From contig DAOWLE010000044.1 in the NCBI GenBank assembly GCA_030643545.1, forward strand, positions 1-33,803: a stretch of DNA of 33,803 nucleotides. Reading direction: 5' to 3'. The notes beneath the pieces are model-generated. The model had not been told where the DNA came from. It saw nothing but the letters and a program-made list of their open reading frames with translations, and made no database searches. Positions 15,981 through 23,303 of this stretch are shown here, in pieces. The stretch's first letter is position 1, and every line of letters starts with the position of its first letter. Source of the DNA: a bacterium. GTDB taxonomy: Bacteria > Patescibacteriota > Minisyncoccia > JAHIHE01 > DAOWLE01. Made by a program: the position numbers and the translations under genes.

Positions 15981-16748
15981 TTAAACTAATTTATATTTAC
16001 CATCGCCAAGAAATTTTAAATAACCTTTATCTCGTAAAAATTGAAGTTGCTGTCTAATTTTGTCTTCAATGTGTTTATTTTCAGGATGTTTTATTTTTAA
16101 ATATTTTTCAAAAGCATAAATTTCATTAAGTTTAAATTCATTTTTTCCAAGTTTATCAATGCAATTCATAACATCTAAAATCCATCCTTTCAATTTTGCT
16201 TTTTTAGATTCTCTTAAAAATAAAGTTTTTTGCCAATTCTTTAAAATTTTTGCTTTTGGTTCTATTTTCTTATTTCGCACATAAAAAATTTTACCGCTTT
16301 GAGGAATACTTTGTAGTAAAATATTACATCCAATCCATCCTGCGCGACGAGCATTTAAAGACAGTGGCTTTCTTTTTTCAATAATTTCAGGAACAAAAAA
16401 ATGTTTCGGAATGATAAAAAAATTTAAAACTTCATAGCTACTAACATCATAATTTAATAAGAAAAAATTGGGATTATTCGCACTTTGCAACCTTTCTATC
16501 ATTGTTTTATATGCTCCGTCTAAAACTTTTTTTCCAATAGAATCTTTTTTGCTTTTTAATTCATATTCTTCTTTACAATTAGGACAATAAAAATCAGCTA
16601 CTGGCTTATTGTTTTCATAAGAATCAATATTTATTCCGCAATTCGGACAAAAAATTTCTTCATCAACCCAGTTTTCACTAAGCACTCTGATTTTTTGAGA
16701 AGCGCTTTTGTAATCTTTTGCGAGTTCTTTATTAAAAACTATTTTCAT
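15981..16748 (-). CDS. dpnI: DpnI-family methylation-dependent restriction endonuclease
   Basis: A 255-residue close relative in layout of pneumococcal DpnI, which cuts GATC only when the adenine is methylated. Residues 1-180 form the catalytic domain: zinc-binding Cys pairs CPNC at 34-37 and 55-58, and the PD-(D/E)XK site D52, E63, K65 in ADFYC and YELKSK. The segments NPNFFLL, LNARRAGWIGCNI and LFLRESKK correspond to DpnI. Residues about 185-255 form the C-terminal winged helix (NHIxxKIRQQL-like HIEDKIRQQLQFLRDKG). It has the full family length with nothing missing. It starts 12 bp after a truncated DpnA-like methyltransferase. An active enzyme requires that the host's own GATC sites be unmethylated. 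Confidence 0.95.
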   Translation of the reverse strand: MKIVFNKELAKDYKSASQKIRVLSENWVDEEIFCPNCGINIDSYENNKPVADFYCPNCKEEYELKSKKDSIGKKVLDGAYKTMIERLQSANNPNFFLLNYDVSSYEVLNFFIIPKHFFVPEIIEKRKPLSLNARRAGWIGCNILLQSIPQSGKIFYVRNKKIEPKAKILKNWQKTLFLRESKKAKLKGWILDVMNCIDKLGKNEFKLNEIYAFEKYLKIKHPENKHIEDKIRQQLQFLRDKGYLKFLGDGKYKLV

Positions 16749-16760
16749 AATAAATAAAAT

Positions 16761-16892
16761 TTAAATAGACAAAAAATAAGGCGGATCGGCAAAAATCATA
16801 TCAATGGAATTTTCTTTCATTTCTGCCAAAACTTTTAAACAATCTGAATCGTATAATTCGAATTTTTGTTTTTGATAGTATGGTTTAATCAT
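16761..16892 (-). pseudogene. Truncated DpnA-like adenine methyltransferase
   Basis: The ATG at 16892 begins MIKPYY and reads 43 codons to a TAA at 16761. It ends IFADPPYFLS-I-stop, directly after the catalytic DPPY motif. In full beta-class GATC methyltransferases such as DpnA the sequence continues for about 220 more residues, including the SAM-binding FxGxG motif, which are absent here. The N-terminus (KPYY, SIDMIFADPPYFLS) matches DpnA well. A longer start at 16946 exists, but the shorter one matches the family. It cannot be active. The break point lies 12 bp before the DpnI start and could be a cassette-exchange scar. The first half-site may also act as a leader ORF for DpnI. Confidence 0.8.
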
Positions 16893-16981
16893 ATATAATA
16901 CTTTAATTTCTATTTTTATTCTACAACGAAAACGTCCAAAAATCAACAGAGGGTTTTTATGGATAAATTATAATTAAAAAA

Positions 16982-17000
16982 GCGGCAATCAAATTGCCGC
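16982..17000 (-). terminator. Rho-independent terminator of the tRNA-Glu array
   Basis: An 8 bp stem GCGGCAAT/ATTGCCGC with a CAA loop is followed on the minus strand by TTTTTT. It lies just downstream of the last tRNA-Glu fragment. Confidence 0.85.
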
Positions 17001-17017
17001 AAAAGTTTTTGTGAAAG

Positions 17018-17131
17018 CAGGGCTATCGGGATTCGAACCCGAGTTACTAGGATGCCCGCCCTACGGCGGATCTCCTCCTACGGCGGATCCGCAGAAAGCG
17101 GACGCTAAAAGCGGAAAAACCTATCGTCTTA
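17018..17131 (-). pseudogene. Broken tRNA-Glu copy 1 with a 61 nt insert in the anticodon
   Basis: The 3' half of tRNA-Glu (T arm and acceptor strand) and the anticodon stem are retained. An insert at 17055-17115 separates nt 35 and 36 of the tRNA. The insert is a chain of GC-rich hairpins (CCGCC..GGCGG, TCCGC..GCGGA). The acceptor and most of the D arm on the 5' side are replaced by TAATAAAG sequence. It cannot form a tRNA. Confidence 0.8.
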
Positions 17132-17152
17132 ATAAAGTTTTTTGTTGAAAAG

Positions 17153-17236
17153 CAGGGCTATCGGGATTCGAACCCGAGTTACTAGGATGCCCGCCCTTCG
17201 GCGGGTCCGCAGGAGGCGGAAAAACCTATCGTCCTA
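17153..17236 (-). pseudogene. Broken tRNA-Glu copy 2 with a 31 nt insert in the anticodon
   Basis: Same structure as copy 1. The insert at 17190-17220 is two tandem hairpins and sits between nt 35 and 36 of the tRNA. The flank TAATAAAGTTTTTTGTTGAAAA is shared with copy 1, so the two arose by tandem duplication. The 5' acceptor and D arm are missing. Confidence 0.8.
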
Positions 17237-17257
17237 ATAAAGTTTTTTGTTGAAAAG

Positions 17258-17331
17258 CAGGGCTATCGGGATTCGAACCCGAGTTACTAGGATGAAAACC
17301 TAGCGTCCTAACCAGACTAGACGATAGCCCC
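17258..17331 (-). tRNA. tRNA-Glu(TTC), intact
   Basis: A 74 nt tRNA. The acceptor GGGGCTA pairs with TAGCCCT (G1-U72 wobble) and has discriminator G, as in other tRNA-Glu. The D arm starts GTCTAG. The anticodon arm CTAGG-TTTTCAT-CCTAG gives anticodon TTC. The T arm is TCGGG-TTCGAAT-CCCGA. CCA is not encoded. It is the only unbroken member of the four-copy array. Confidence 0.96.
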
Positions 17332-17366
17332 ATTATTGTATTTTCTTGTAATTATTAAAACTGTAA

Positions 17367-17444
17367 TTACTAGGATGCCCGCTTACAGCGGATCCGCCGT
17401 AGGCGGAAAAACCTAGCGTCCTAACCAGACTAGACGATAGCCCC
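17367..17444 (-). pseudogene. Broken tRNA-Glu copy 4 with a 30 nt insert in the anticodon
   Basis: It retains the complete 5' half (acceptor strand, D arm, anticodon stem) and the 3' side of the anticodon stem. The insert at 17378-17407 carries two hairpins. The T arm and 3' acceptor strand are missing. It is complementary in content to copies 1 and 2, which keep the 3' half. The remaining sequence up to rpmH (17445-17578) holds nothing I can identify. Confidence 0.8.
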
Positions 17445-17578
17445 ATTGTTTAATAAATCTTTGATTCTTTTTTTTAATAATTCTCTTTGTTGTCCGTTTG
17501 TTTTTAATTCAAATTGCCAAATATATCAATCAGCTTTATTTTAAAAACATAAAAATCGCCAAAATATTTTTTGGATAA

Positions 17579-17713
17579 TTAACGAGTCAGAACTTTTCTT
17601 CCTTTTTTCCTTCGCCGGGCAATAACATTCCGCCCGTCTTTAGTACGCATTCGCGCAATAAATCCATGGACTCGCTTCCTTTTTTTCTTTTTTGGCTGGT
17701 AAGTCATCTTCAT
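17579..17713 (-). CDS. rpmH: 50S ribosomal protein L34
   Basis: A 44-residue basic protein reading [18 protein letters not shown] at the start and [20 protein letters not shown] after it. This is the classical L34 pattern with full family length. L34 binds 23S rRNA in the large subunit. In most bacteria rpmH is followed by rnpA and near dnaA; here the downstream neighbour is the tRNA-Glu array, so the classical cluster is broken. A promoter lies directly upstream and the mRNA would be leaderless. Confidence 0.97.
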   Translation of the reverse strand: MKMTYQPKKKKRKRVHGFIARMRTKDGRNVIARRRKKGRKVLTR

Positions 17714-17720
17714 AAATTAA

Positions 17721-17749
17721 AGCATAACATTAATTTATTTTTTAGTCAA
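17721..17749 (-). promoter_or_regulatory. Promoter of rpmH, leaderless
   Basis: TTGACT, 17 nt, TATGCT on the minus strand. The -10 box ends 7 nt before the ATG at 17713. Confidence 0.65.
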
Positions 17750-17775
17750 CAAAATGATAATATTTAATAATATTT

Positions 17776-17894
17776 GACCCCGCCCTAATTTCAAAGTATA
17801 ATTTTTACTTAAGGATAGTTAAAAGGCGAAGCCGCCTTACGGCTCTATTATTCTATTACAAAAATCTTACGAAAAAATTAGGGCGGGGTTGACA
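17776..17894 (+). mobile_element. MITE-like element, copy 1, with outward -35 box
   Basis: Terminal inverted repeats CCCCGCCCTAATTT (17778-17791) and AAATTAGGGCGGGG (17875-17888) bracket a roughly 85 nt interior containing the hairpin AAGGCGAAGCCGCCTT. It is noncoding. The same element occurs at 19125-19242. Its right end reads GGGGTTGACA, supplying a -35 box for the gene at 17926. Confidence 0.78.
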
Positions 17895-17917
17895 GAAATA
17901 ACTATCCATATTAAAGT
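17889..17917 (+). promoter_or_regulatory. Promoter of the DHH-like gene
   Basis: TTGACA at the element's edge, 17 nt, TAAAGT. The -10 box ends 8 nt before the ATG, so the mRNA is probably leaderless. A TATAAT at 17917-17922 is too close to the ATG to serve as -10. Confidence 0.55.
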
Positions 17918-17925
17918 ATAATACT

Positions 17926-19053
17926 ATGGAAAAAAATTCCAAAAAACAAATTTTTGAATTTATCAAAAAAAGCGAAAATATTCTCATTGCTTTGGGAACG
18001 CGGGCAAACGGCGACGCTTTGGGAAGTTCTTTAGCTTTTTATTTATTTTTAAAAAAATTAGGGAAAAATGTTGATATTATTTCAGCAAATTCGCCTTTGG
18101 AAAAATTCAATTTCCTTCCGAGTTATGATAAAATCAACAAAAATTTTAAAGCGGACAGGGAATATATTATTTCTATTGATGTCCCTCAGGGCAAATTAAA
18201 TCAGCTGTATTACAAGCACAAAGGCGAACAATTAAAAATTTATCTTAAGCCAAGAAATATTGAATTAAATCGGGAAAAAATTTCCCTTCAAAGTGGAAAT
18301 TATAACTATGATTTAATTCTCGTTTTTGGAATGTATGATCTGGAAATGCTCGGTTCGCTTTATGAAGAAAACGCCGAGCTTTTTTTTGAAACGCCGATTA
18401 TTAATATTGACAATCATCCTTCAAATGAATATTTCGGTAAAGTTAATTTAGTTGAAATTACCGCCAGCGCCGTTTCGCAGATCCTCAGCGAGTTTCTTTT
18501 TGAAATCCAGAAAGATTCGATTGACGCAAATATCGCCACCTGCCTTTTAACCGGAATTATTTCTGAAACAAAAAGTTTTCAGGCGATTAACACTACTCCG
18601 AAAGCGCTGGAAATCGCCGCCAGATTAATTTCACTCGGAGCCAAACAGCAGGAAATTATCCGTTATCTTTATAAAACAAAATCTTTAAATTATTTAAAAC
18701 TTTGGGGAAGATCAATGGCGCGCCTACGTTATGATTCCCAATTCAGAATTATCTGGTCATTGATTTCACAAACGGATTTTCAAAAAACCCAGACCAATTC
18801 CGACGATTTGAATTTAGTGATTGAAGAACTAATTAAAAATTCTCCGGAAGCAAACCTTTGCCTGATTTTCTGGGAATCAGCAGAAGGCGTTCAGGGACAA
18901 GCGCAGATAATTAAAAATTTAAATCTAGAAGAACTGCAGAATCTTCTCGGCGGTTCGTTTGAAAACAATAAAATTAATTTTAAATTAGGAACAACCGACA
19001 TTACTCAAGCGGAAAAACAAACTTTGGAAAAAATTAAAAACTGGTTAAAATAA
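17926..19053 (+). CDS. DHH-family phosphoesterase-like protein with degenerate active site
   Basis: The 375 residues have the two-domain layout of NrnA-like DHH/DHHA1 phosphoesterases, which degrade short oligoribonucleotides or pAp. The first motif, normally HxNPDGDALGS, reads TRANGDALGS at 25-34, so His and the first Asp are lost. The name-giving DHH reads DNH at 162-164 in NIDNHPSN. The DHHA1 glycine motif near the C-terminus is reduced to GGS. The fold seems kept, but metal binding is probably impaired, so it may be a binding or regulatory protein, or use altered chemistry. It is a plus-strand gene preceded by a MITE-like element; the next gene is Wzz-like. Confidence 0.8.
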   Translation: MEKNSKKQIFEFIKKSENILIALGTRANGDALGSSLAFYLFLKKLGKNVDIISANSPLEKFNFLPSYDKINKNFKADREYIISIDVPQGKLNQLYYKHKGEQLKIYLKPRNIELNREKISLQSGNYNYDLILVFGMYDLEMLGSLYEENAELFFETPIINIDNHPSNEYFGKVNLVEITASAVSQILSEFLFEIQKDSIDANIATCLLTGIISETKSFQAINTTPKALEIAARLISLGAKQQEIIRYLYKTKSLNYLKLWGRSMARLRYDSQFRIIWSLISQTDFQKTQTNSDDLNLVIEELIKNSPEANLCLIFWESAEGVQGQAQIIKNLNLEELQNLLGGSFENNKINFKLGTTDITQAEKQTLEKIKNWLK

Positions 19054-19124
19054 AAAAAGTCGCATTTTTTTAAGTAAAAAATAAAGAGGGACGCAAATCC
19101 TTTTTTTTATTTTGCTGGGGCTCG

Positions 19125-19242
19125 CCCCGCCTTAATTCCAAAGCAAAACTTTCAATTATTAACAAACTAAAGGCGAAGCCGCTTTGTAGCTCCGTTATTC
19201 TATTATAGTAAATCTTGCGAAAGAATTAGGGCGGGGTTGACA
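19125..19242 (+). mobile_element. MITE-like element, copy 2, with outward -35 box
   Basis: It matches copy 1 along its length (about 70% by eye), with ends CCCCGCCTTAATT and AATTAGGGCGGGG and the same central AAGGCGAAGCCG core. The stretch 19054-19124 between the DHH-like gene and this element holds only AT-rich sequence. Confidence 0.78.
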
Positions 19243-19265
19243 AAAAATCAGACCTATGGTATAGT
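19237..19265 (+). promoter_or_regulatory. Promoter of the Wzz-like gene
   Basis: TTGACA inside the element's edge, 17 nt, TATAGT, about 26 nt before the ATG at 19292. This is a near-consensus sigma-70 promoter. Confidence 0.75.
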
Positions 19266-19291
19266 ATTATATTGAGTAAAAAACTTATATT

Positions 19292-20101
19292 ATGGATATT
19301 TTAAACGAAATTAATAAAATCAAGAATCATTATGAAAAAATCATCTGGATAGCTGTTTTGGTAATGTTGTTCAGCTTTTTATTCAGCTTGATTCTGCCTT
19401 TAAAATACCGCTCAAGCGCGGAAGTTTTAATTATCCAGAAACAAACCAGTGAAATTGACCCTTACACATCAGCAAAATCAGCGGAACGAACCGCTGAGAC
19501 ATTAACCAAAGTTATTTATTCTTCCTCGTTTTTTGACAAAGTTCTGCGGTCTGGATACAAAATTGAAGAAAGTTCTTTCAGTAAAGAGGAAGTGAAAAAA
19601 AGAAAGGACTGGAAAAAAACAATTGAAACGCAAATAGTCAGAGGAACTGGAATTATTAAAATTAATGTTTATCATAAAGATCAGTATCAGGCGGAACAAA
19701 TCGCCAGCGGAATAGTTTATGTCTTGGAAAGATACGGGCAGGAATTCCACGGCGGCGGAGATTTTATTGAAATCAAAACAATTGATTATCCTTTAACAAG
19801 CAAAAATCCGGTTAAGCCGAATTTGATTTTGAATGTGATATTCGGTTTTGCTTTTGGTTTAATTCTGGGAACAGTTTATGTTTTTCTTTATTTGGACGAT
19901 GAAAAAAAATCAAAAGGAATAATTTTAAATAATCTGAATAAATTGAATCCAAAAAAAACAGCGATGGCGTCTGAAGTAGCGCCCCGCCTGTTGTTATTCT
20001 CTGATTCTAAAAAATCTCCGAAAGATTCCGGAAAAATAGATAAGGAAATCCGAAAAAAACTTGAAAAATTTCGCAAGAATACTGACAAGTGGTCAATTTA
20101 A
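19292..20101 (+). CDS. Wzz/chain-length-determinant-like membrane protein
   Basis: A 269-residue inner-membrane protein with the Wzz topology: the first TM segment at about 17-37 and the second at about 178-200 flank an extracytoplasmic domain of mixed helices. The second TM is preceded by PLTSKNPVKPN, the proline motif of polysaccharide co-polymerases. The C-terminal 70 residues are cytoplasmic, rich in Lys and Ser, and lack a Walker-type tyrosine-kinase domain. It likely controls the length or export of a surface polysaccharide, but no glycosyltransferase or polymerase is nearby. It is convergent with uppS (11 bp between stops). Confidence 0.8.
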   Translation: MDILNEINKIKNHYEKIIWIAVLVMLFSFLFSLILPLKYRSSAEVLIIQKQTSEIDPYTSAKSAERTAETLTKVIYSSSFFDKVLRSGYKIEESSFSKEEVKKRKDWKKTIETQIVRGTGIIKINVYHKDQYQAEQIASGIVYVLERYGQEFHGGGDFIEIKTIDYPLTSKNPVKPNLILNVIFGFAFGLILGTVYVFLYLDDEKKSKGIILNNLNKLNPKKTAMASEVAPRLLLFSDSKKSPKDSGKIDKEIRKKLEKFRKNTDKWSI

Positions 20102-20112
20102 ATTTAAACTTT

Positions 20113-20832
20113 TCATTTTCCAAATCTTCTCTGGCGATGGTTGTAATTATCCATCGCTTTTTTAAAATCTTCCAGAGTAAAATCAGGCCAAAGTTTGTCA
20201 GAAAAATATAATTGCGTATTTGCCGTATTCCACATCATAAATCCGTCTGAAAGATGAGGATCTCCGCCGGTGCGAATAAGAAAATCAACCGGCGGAAGAT
20301 CGCAAGTCAAAAGATTTTCCTTTAAAAGTTCAGATGACATTTTAACTCCGCTTTTAATTTTTAAAGCGGTTTTTTCAATCGCTCTTAACATATCCTCGGT
20401 GCCGGAATACGCAAGAAAAAAATTCAAAAAATGATCCTGATAATTTTTAGTAACATCCATCGCTTCTTGAATAATTTCAACAATTTCTTTCGGAAAAAGT
20501 TCTTTCCACCAGCCGATCGCGTTAATTTTTATTTTATTTTTATGAACATATTCATCATTGATTAATTCCTGAAAATCTTTTTTAAATAAGTTCAGCAAAA
20601 AACGGACCTCGTAAGGCGAGCGTTTCTGAAAATTATCTTTGGACATTGCCCAAATGGAAAAATAAACAACGCCCATATCAAAAATCTCCTTTAAAATTTC
20701 TCTAAAGTTTTTTTCTCCTTGCCGATGCCCAAGCCATGGTTTGAGTTTATGATCCATCGCCCACCGCCGATTCCCGTCTGGAATTATGGCAAGATGATTT
20801 GGAATTTTTACTGCTTCTTTTTTTGTTGTCAT
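20113..20832 (-). CDS. uppS: Undecaprenyl diphosphate synthase (isoprenyl transferase)
   Basis: A cis-prenyltransferase that condenses isopentenyl diphosphate with farnesyl diphosphate to make the C55 lipid carrier for wall and polysaccharide synthesis. The 239 residues contain the catalytic IPDGNRRWA motif (D19), GHRQGEKN, and the C-terminal signature FLIRTGGDPHLSDG, with WPDFT after it. DGFMMW replaces the more common NFLLWQ, a lineage variant. Its ATG overlaps the gdh stop by 4 bp (ATGA), so it is translated as part of the kinase-regulator-trxB-gdh-uppS operon. Confidence 0.95.
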   Translation of the reverse strand: MTTKKEAVKIPNHLAIIPDGNRRWAMDHKLKPWLGHRQGEKNFREILKEIFDMGVVYFSIWAMSKDNFQKRSPYEVRFLLNLFKKDFQELINDEYVHKNKIKINAIGWWKELFPKEIVEIIQEAMDVTKNYQDHFLNFFLAYSGTEDMLRAIEKTALKIKSGVKMSSELLKENLLTCDLPPVDFLIRTGGDPHLSDGFMMWNTANTQLYFSDKLWPDFTLEDFKKAMDNYNHRQRRFGK

Positions 20833-21908
20833 TTATAAATCCTTTCTTTGGCAATATCCATTGCAATTTTTCGCGGGATGATTTTTTCATCTCGCGATCT
20901 TTCTAAAATTTCCTGAGTGTTTTTAACAATTTTTTCCTGAATCATTTTAAACATTTTTTCTTCATTCCCGCCGATATATTCTACATAAGAAGAAATCACT
21001 CCTCCGGCATTGGCAATAATATCCGGAATAATCAAAATTCCCTTTTCGCCTAATCGCTCTTCAATATCCATAGTCATCGGAATATTTGAACCCTCAACAA
21101 CAATTTTTGCTTTTACTTCTTGAAAATTTTCTTCAGTGATTAAATTCGGAATTGCCGCTGGAATTAAAATGTCGGTTTCTAAAGAAACGATTTTTTCTGC
21201 GGAAAAAATCTCGCCGTCGCCATAATTTACCACTGAACCGGTTTGTTTTTTTATTTCAGAAAGTTTTTCAAAATCAATTTCATTCGGTTGATAAAGACAT
21301 CCCTTTGAATCAGAAACTCCGACTAATTTTAATCCCTTTTCAGTTAAAAATTTAGCGGCAAAAACACCAACGTTGCCAAAACCTTCAATAGTAAAATTTA
21401 AATTTTCCGGATTAAGATTTAAATGCTTTATTCCAACAAGAGCCGCTTGGGCGACGCCAAAACCAGTTGAACCGAGTTCATGAGGCAGTCCGCCCATTTC
21501 TTTCGGCTTGCCAGTGCAAGATTTCAGATCGCCATTTTCTTCGGCAAAAATTTTCATTTCCTTTTCCGCAATATTCATATCCGGCGCGGCAATATACAAA
21601 GAAGGGCAAAGCAGCTTTAAGGCGCGTGAAAAAGCGCGGACGATTTCTTCTTTTTTTTCTGGAGAAATTTTTTTTGAATCAGCGATAATGCCGGATTTTG
21701 CTCCGCCAAAAGGCAAATCCGCCAAAGCGTTTTTAAAAGTCATCGCTCTTGCCAAGCCAAAAACTTCTTCGCGCGAAACATCCGGCGTCATTCTTATCCC
21801 GCCTTTTCCCGGACCCAAATTTGTATTATCAATAACTAAAAACCCGCGCATTTTGCTCTGCGCGTCATAAACTTCTAAAATTTTCTCCGGACCGATATTA
21901 TCAAACAT
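20829..21908 (-). CDS. Glu/Leu/Phe/Val dehydrogenase family protein
   Basis: NAD(P)-dependent oxidative deaminase of 359 residues, shorter than the usual 410-450 because the N-terminal extension is missing. It shows GPGKGGIRM with K35, MTFKNALADLPFGGAKSG with the catalytic lysines K59 and K71, APDMN, and a Rossmann motif GFGNVG near 188. The C-terminal IIPDIIANAGGVISSYVEY is the family signature. Glutamate is the probable substrate, but leucine or valine dehydrogenase activity is also possible. It overlaps trxB upstream by 8 bp and uppS downstream by 4 bp, which suggests translational coupling. Confidence 0.9.
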   Translation of the reverse strand: MFDNIGPEKILEVYDAQSKMRGFLVIDNTNLGPGKGGIRMTPDVSREEVFGLARAMTFKNALADLPFGGAKSGIIADSKKISPEKKEEIVRAFSRALKLLCPSLYIAAPDMNIAEKEMKIFAEENGDLKSCTGKPKEMGGLPHELGSTGFGVAQAALVGIKHLNLNPENLNFTIEGFGNVGVFAAKFLTEKGLKLVGVSDSKGCLYQPNEIDFEKLSEIKKQTGSVVNYGDGEIFSAEKIVSLETDILIPAAIPNLITEENFQEVKAKIVVEGSNIPMTMDIEERLGEKGILIIPDIIANAGGVISSYVEYIGGNEEKMFKMIQEKIVKNTQEILERSRDEKIIPRKIAMDIAKERIYK

Positions 21909-22842
21909 TTTTTAAATAGTTATATGCGCTAATCGCGCTAATCGCTCCTTCGCTTGTTGCGGTGACAATTTGAGCAATTTTATTTGATCCGGTAGTAATA
22001 TCGCCGGCAGCAAAAATTCCTTTGATATTTGTTTGCCCTTTTCCATTAACGATAATGAAACCTTCTTTATCAAGTTTTATCCCAATTTTTTGAGTGAGTC
22101 TGCTTGGCGGCTTAGCGCCGATTTCGATAAAAACACCATCTAAAATTAATTCATTAGAACCGTTATATTTTTTATCTAAAATAATTTTTTTTACTTTTTC
22201 TTTTCTTTGAATCTCCAAAAGATTTGTTGATTTAATTCTTTTGATTTTAGGATTAGATTTTATCCGATCAATTAAAATATCTTGAGCCCGCATTTTTTCT
22301 TTACGATAAATAATATACACCTTTGAAGAACATTGAGATAAAAGAATAGCCGCTTGGGCCGCCGCATTGCCGCCGCCGACCACAGCAACAATTTTATTAT
22401 GAAAAAAAGCGCTGTCGCAAGTGGCGCAATAACTGATCCCTTTGCCTAAAAATTCTTTTTCTCCGGGAATATTCAAGCGGCAAAAAGTTTTTCCTAAAGC
22501 CAAAATAACTGCCCGAGTTTTGTAAGTATCTCTATCACTGATAATTTTAAACCCATTTTCCATCGGTTTAATTTCCTGAACTTTCTCTAATTTAATTTCT
22601 GAACCCAATGCTTTAACTTGTTCCTGAAAAATTTTCACCATATCTATGCCTGAAGTAGATTTTACTCCGGGATAATTTTCTATAATAAAAATTTCGCTAA
22701 GCGTACCGCCAAGAGCAGTTCCCAATACTAAGTTTTTCAAATTAAACCGCGATGCGTAAATAGAAGCGGCTAATCCAGCTGGTCCGGCGCCAATAATAAT
22801 CAAATCGTAAATCTGTTTTTTTTCTATTGCGTCTTTTACCAT
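21901..22842 (-). CDS. trxB: Thioredoxin reductase-like FAD-dependent oxidoreductase
   Basis: A 313-residue flavoprotein. The FAD-binding GAGPAGLA is at 18-25, the redox-active CATC at 139-142, an NAD(P)H-binding GGGNAA near 156-161, and a C-terminal FAD motif AAGDIT. The length is typical of bacterial thioredoxin reductase, which reduces thioredoxin with NADPH. The NADPH-discriminating HRRxxxR motif is replaced by YRKEKMRA, so NADH or ferredoxin-type donors cannot be excluded. It starts 17 bp after the response regulator stop and overlaps gdh by 8 bp. Confidence 0.92.
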   Translation of the reverse strand: MVKDAIEKKQIYDLIIIGAGPAGLAASIYASRFNLKNLVLGTALGGTLSEIFIIENYPGVKSTSGIDMVKIFQEQVKALGSEIKLEKVQEIKPMENGFKIISDRDTYKTRAVILALGKTFCRLNIPGEKEFLGKGISYCATCDSAFFHNKIVAVVGGGNAAAQAAILLSQCSSKVYIIYRKEKMRAQDILIDRIKSNPKIKRIKSTNLLEIQRKEKVKKIILDKKYNGSNELILDGVFIEIGAKPPSRLTQKIGIKLDKEGFIIVNGKGQTNIKGIFAAGDITTGSNKIAQIVTATSEGAISAISAYNYLKNV

Positions 22843-22859
22843 ATAATTTAATTCTGATT

Positions 22860-23267
22860 TTATTCTTTTCCGATTATTCCTTTGATTTTTCCGACAATTT
22901 CGCTAAGATCATGGTCAGCTTTAACTACATAATTTGTCGCGCCCAGAACCAAAGCTTTTTGGACATCTTCTGTTCCGCCAAGATTGGTTAAAATAATAAT
23001 CGGGATTTTTTTTGTTTTTTCGTCTTTTTTCAAAGCTTCTAAAACTTCAAACCCATCCATTTTCGGCATAATTAAATCAAGCAAAATCATATCCGGCGCT
23101 TCAGAAACAGCCATTTTTAATCCTAATTCTCCGTCAAGAGCGCTTACAACTTCGTAATCTTCCTGAAGTAAAATTTCCTGAAGCGCTTTTTGAAGAATTG
23201 CCTCATCTTCAACAATAAGAATTTTTTGTTTCCCGCCTGTCGGCGGATGTAATTTGTTTTCCTCCAT
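22860..23267 (-). CDS. Single-domain response regulator
   Basis: A 135-residue receiver domain only, with no DNA-binding output. It shows acidic residues VEDE near 19-22, the phospho-acceptor D64 in LLDLIMP, T94 and K116. It is expected to be phosphorylated by the kinase encoded 36 bp upstream and to act through protein contacts. The first 12 residues are a flexible tail. Confidence 0.92.
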   Translation of the reverse strand: MEENKLHPPTGGKQKILIVEDEAILQKALQEILLQEDYEVVSALDGELGLKMAVSEAPDMILLDLIMPKMDGFEVLEALKKDEKTKKIPIIILTNLGGTEDVQKALVLGATNYVVKADHDLSEIVGKIKGIIGKE

Positions 23268-23303
23268 AATAAAATTTCCTTTCTTAATTATAAATATGAA
23301 ATA

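Noticed and set aside
16761-16946. Longer start for the methyltransferase fragment
   Set aside because: The extra 18 residues (RFRCRIKIEIKV) match nothing in the family; the internal ATG at 16892 aligns with the DpnA start.
17055-17115. Group I intron in the tRNA anticodon
   Set aside because: The inserts are 30-61 nt palindromes, far too short for a group I core, and the tRNA halves around them are incomplete.
17018-17444. CRISPR-like array of repeated units
   Set aside because: The repeated units are tRNA-Glu segments recognisable by T arm, anticodon stem and D arm, and the spacing is irregular.
17917-17922. TATAAT as -10 box of the DHH-like gene
   Set aside because: It ends 3 nt before the ATG and is 22 nt from TTGACA, so TAAAGT at 17912 fits better.
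20829-20832. UGA recoded as Gly or Trp
   Set aside because: gdh ends with UGA at the expected family length and overlaps the uppS start; no frame needs UGA read-through.
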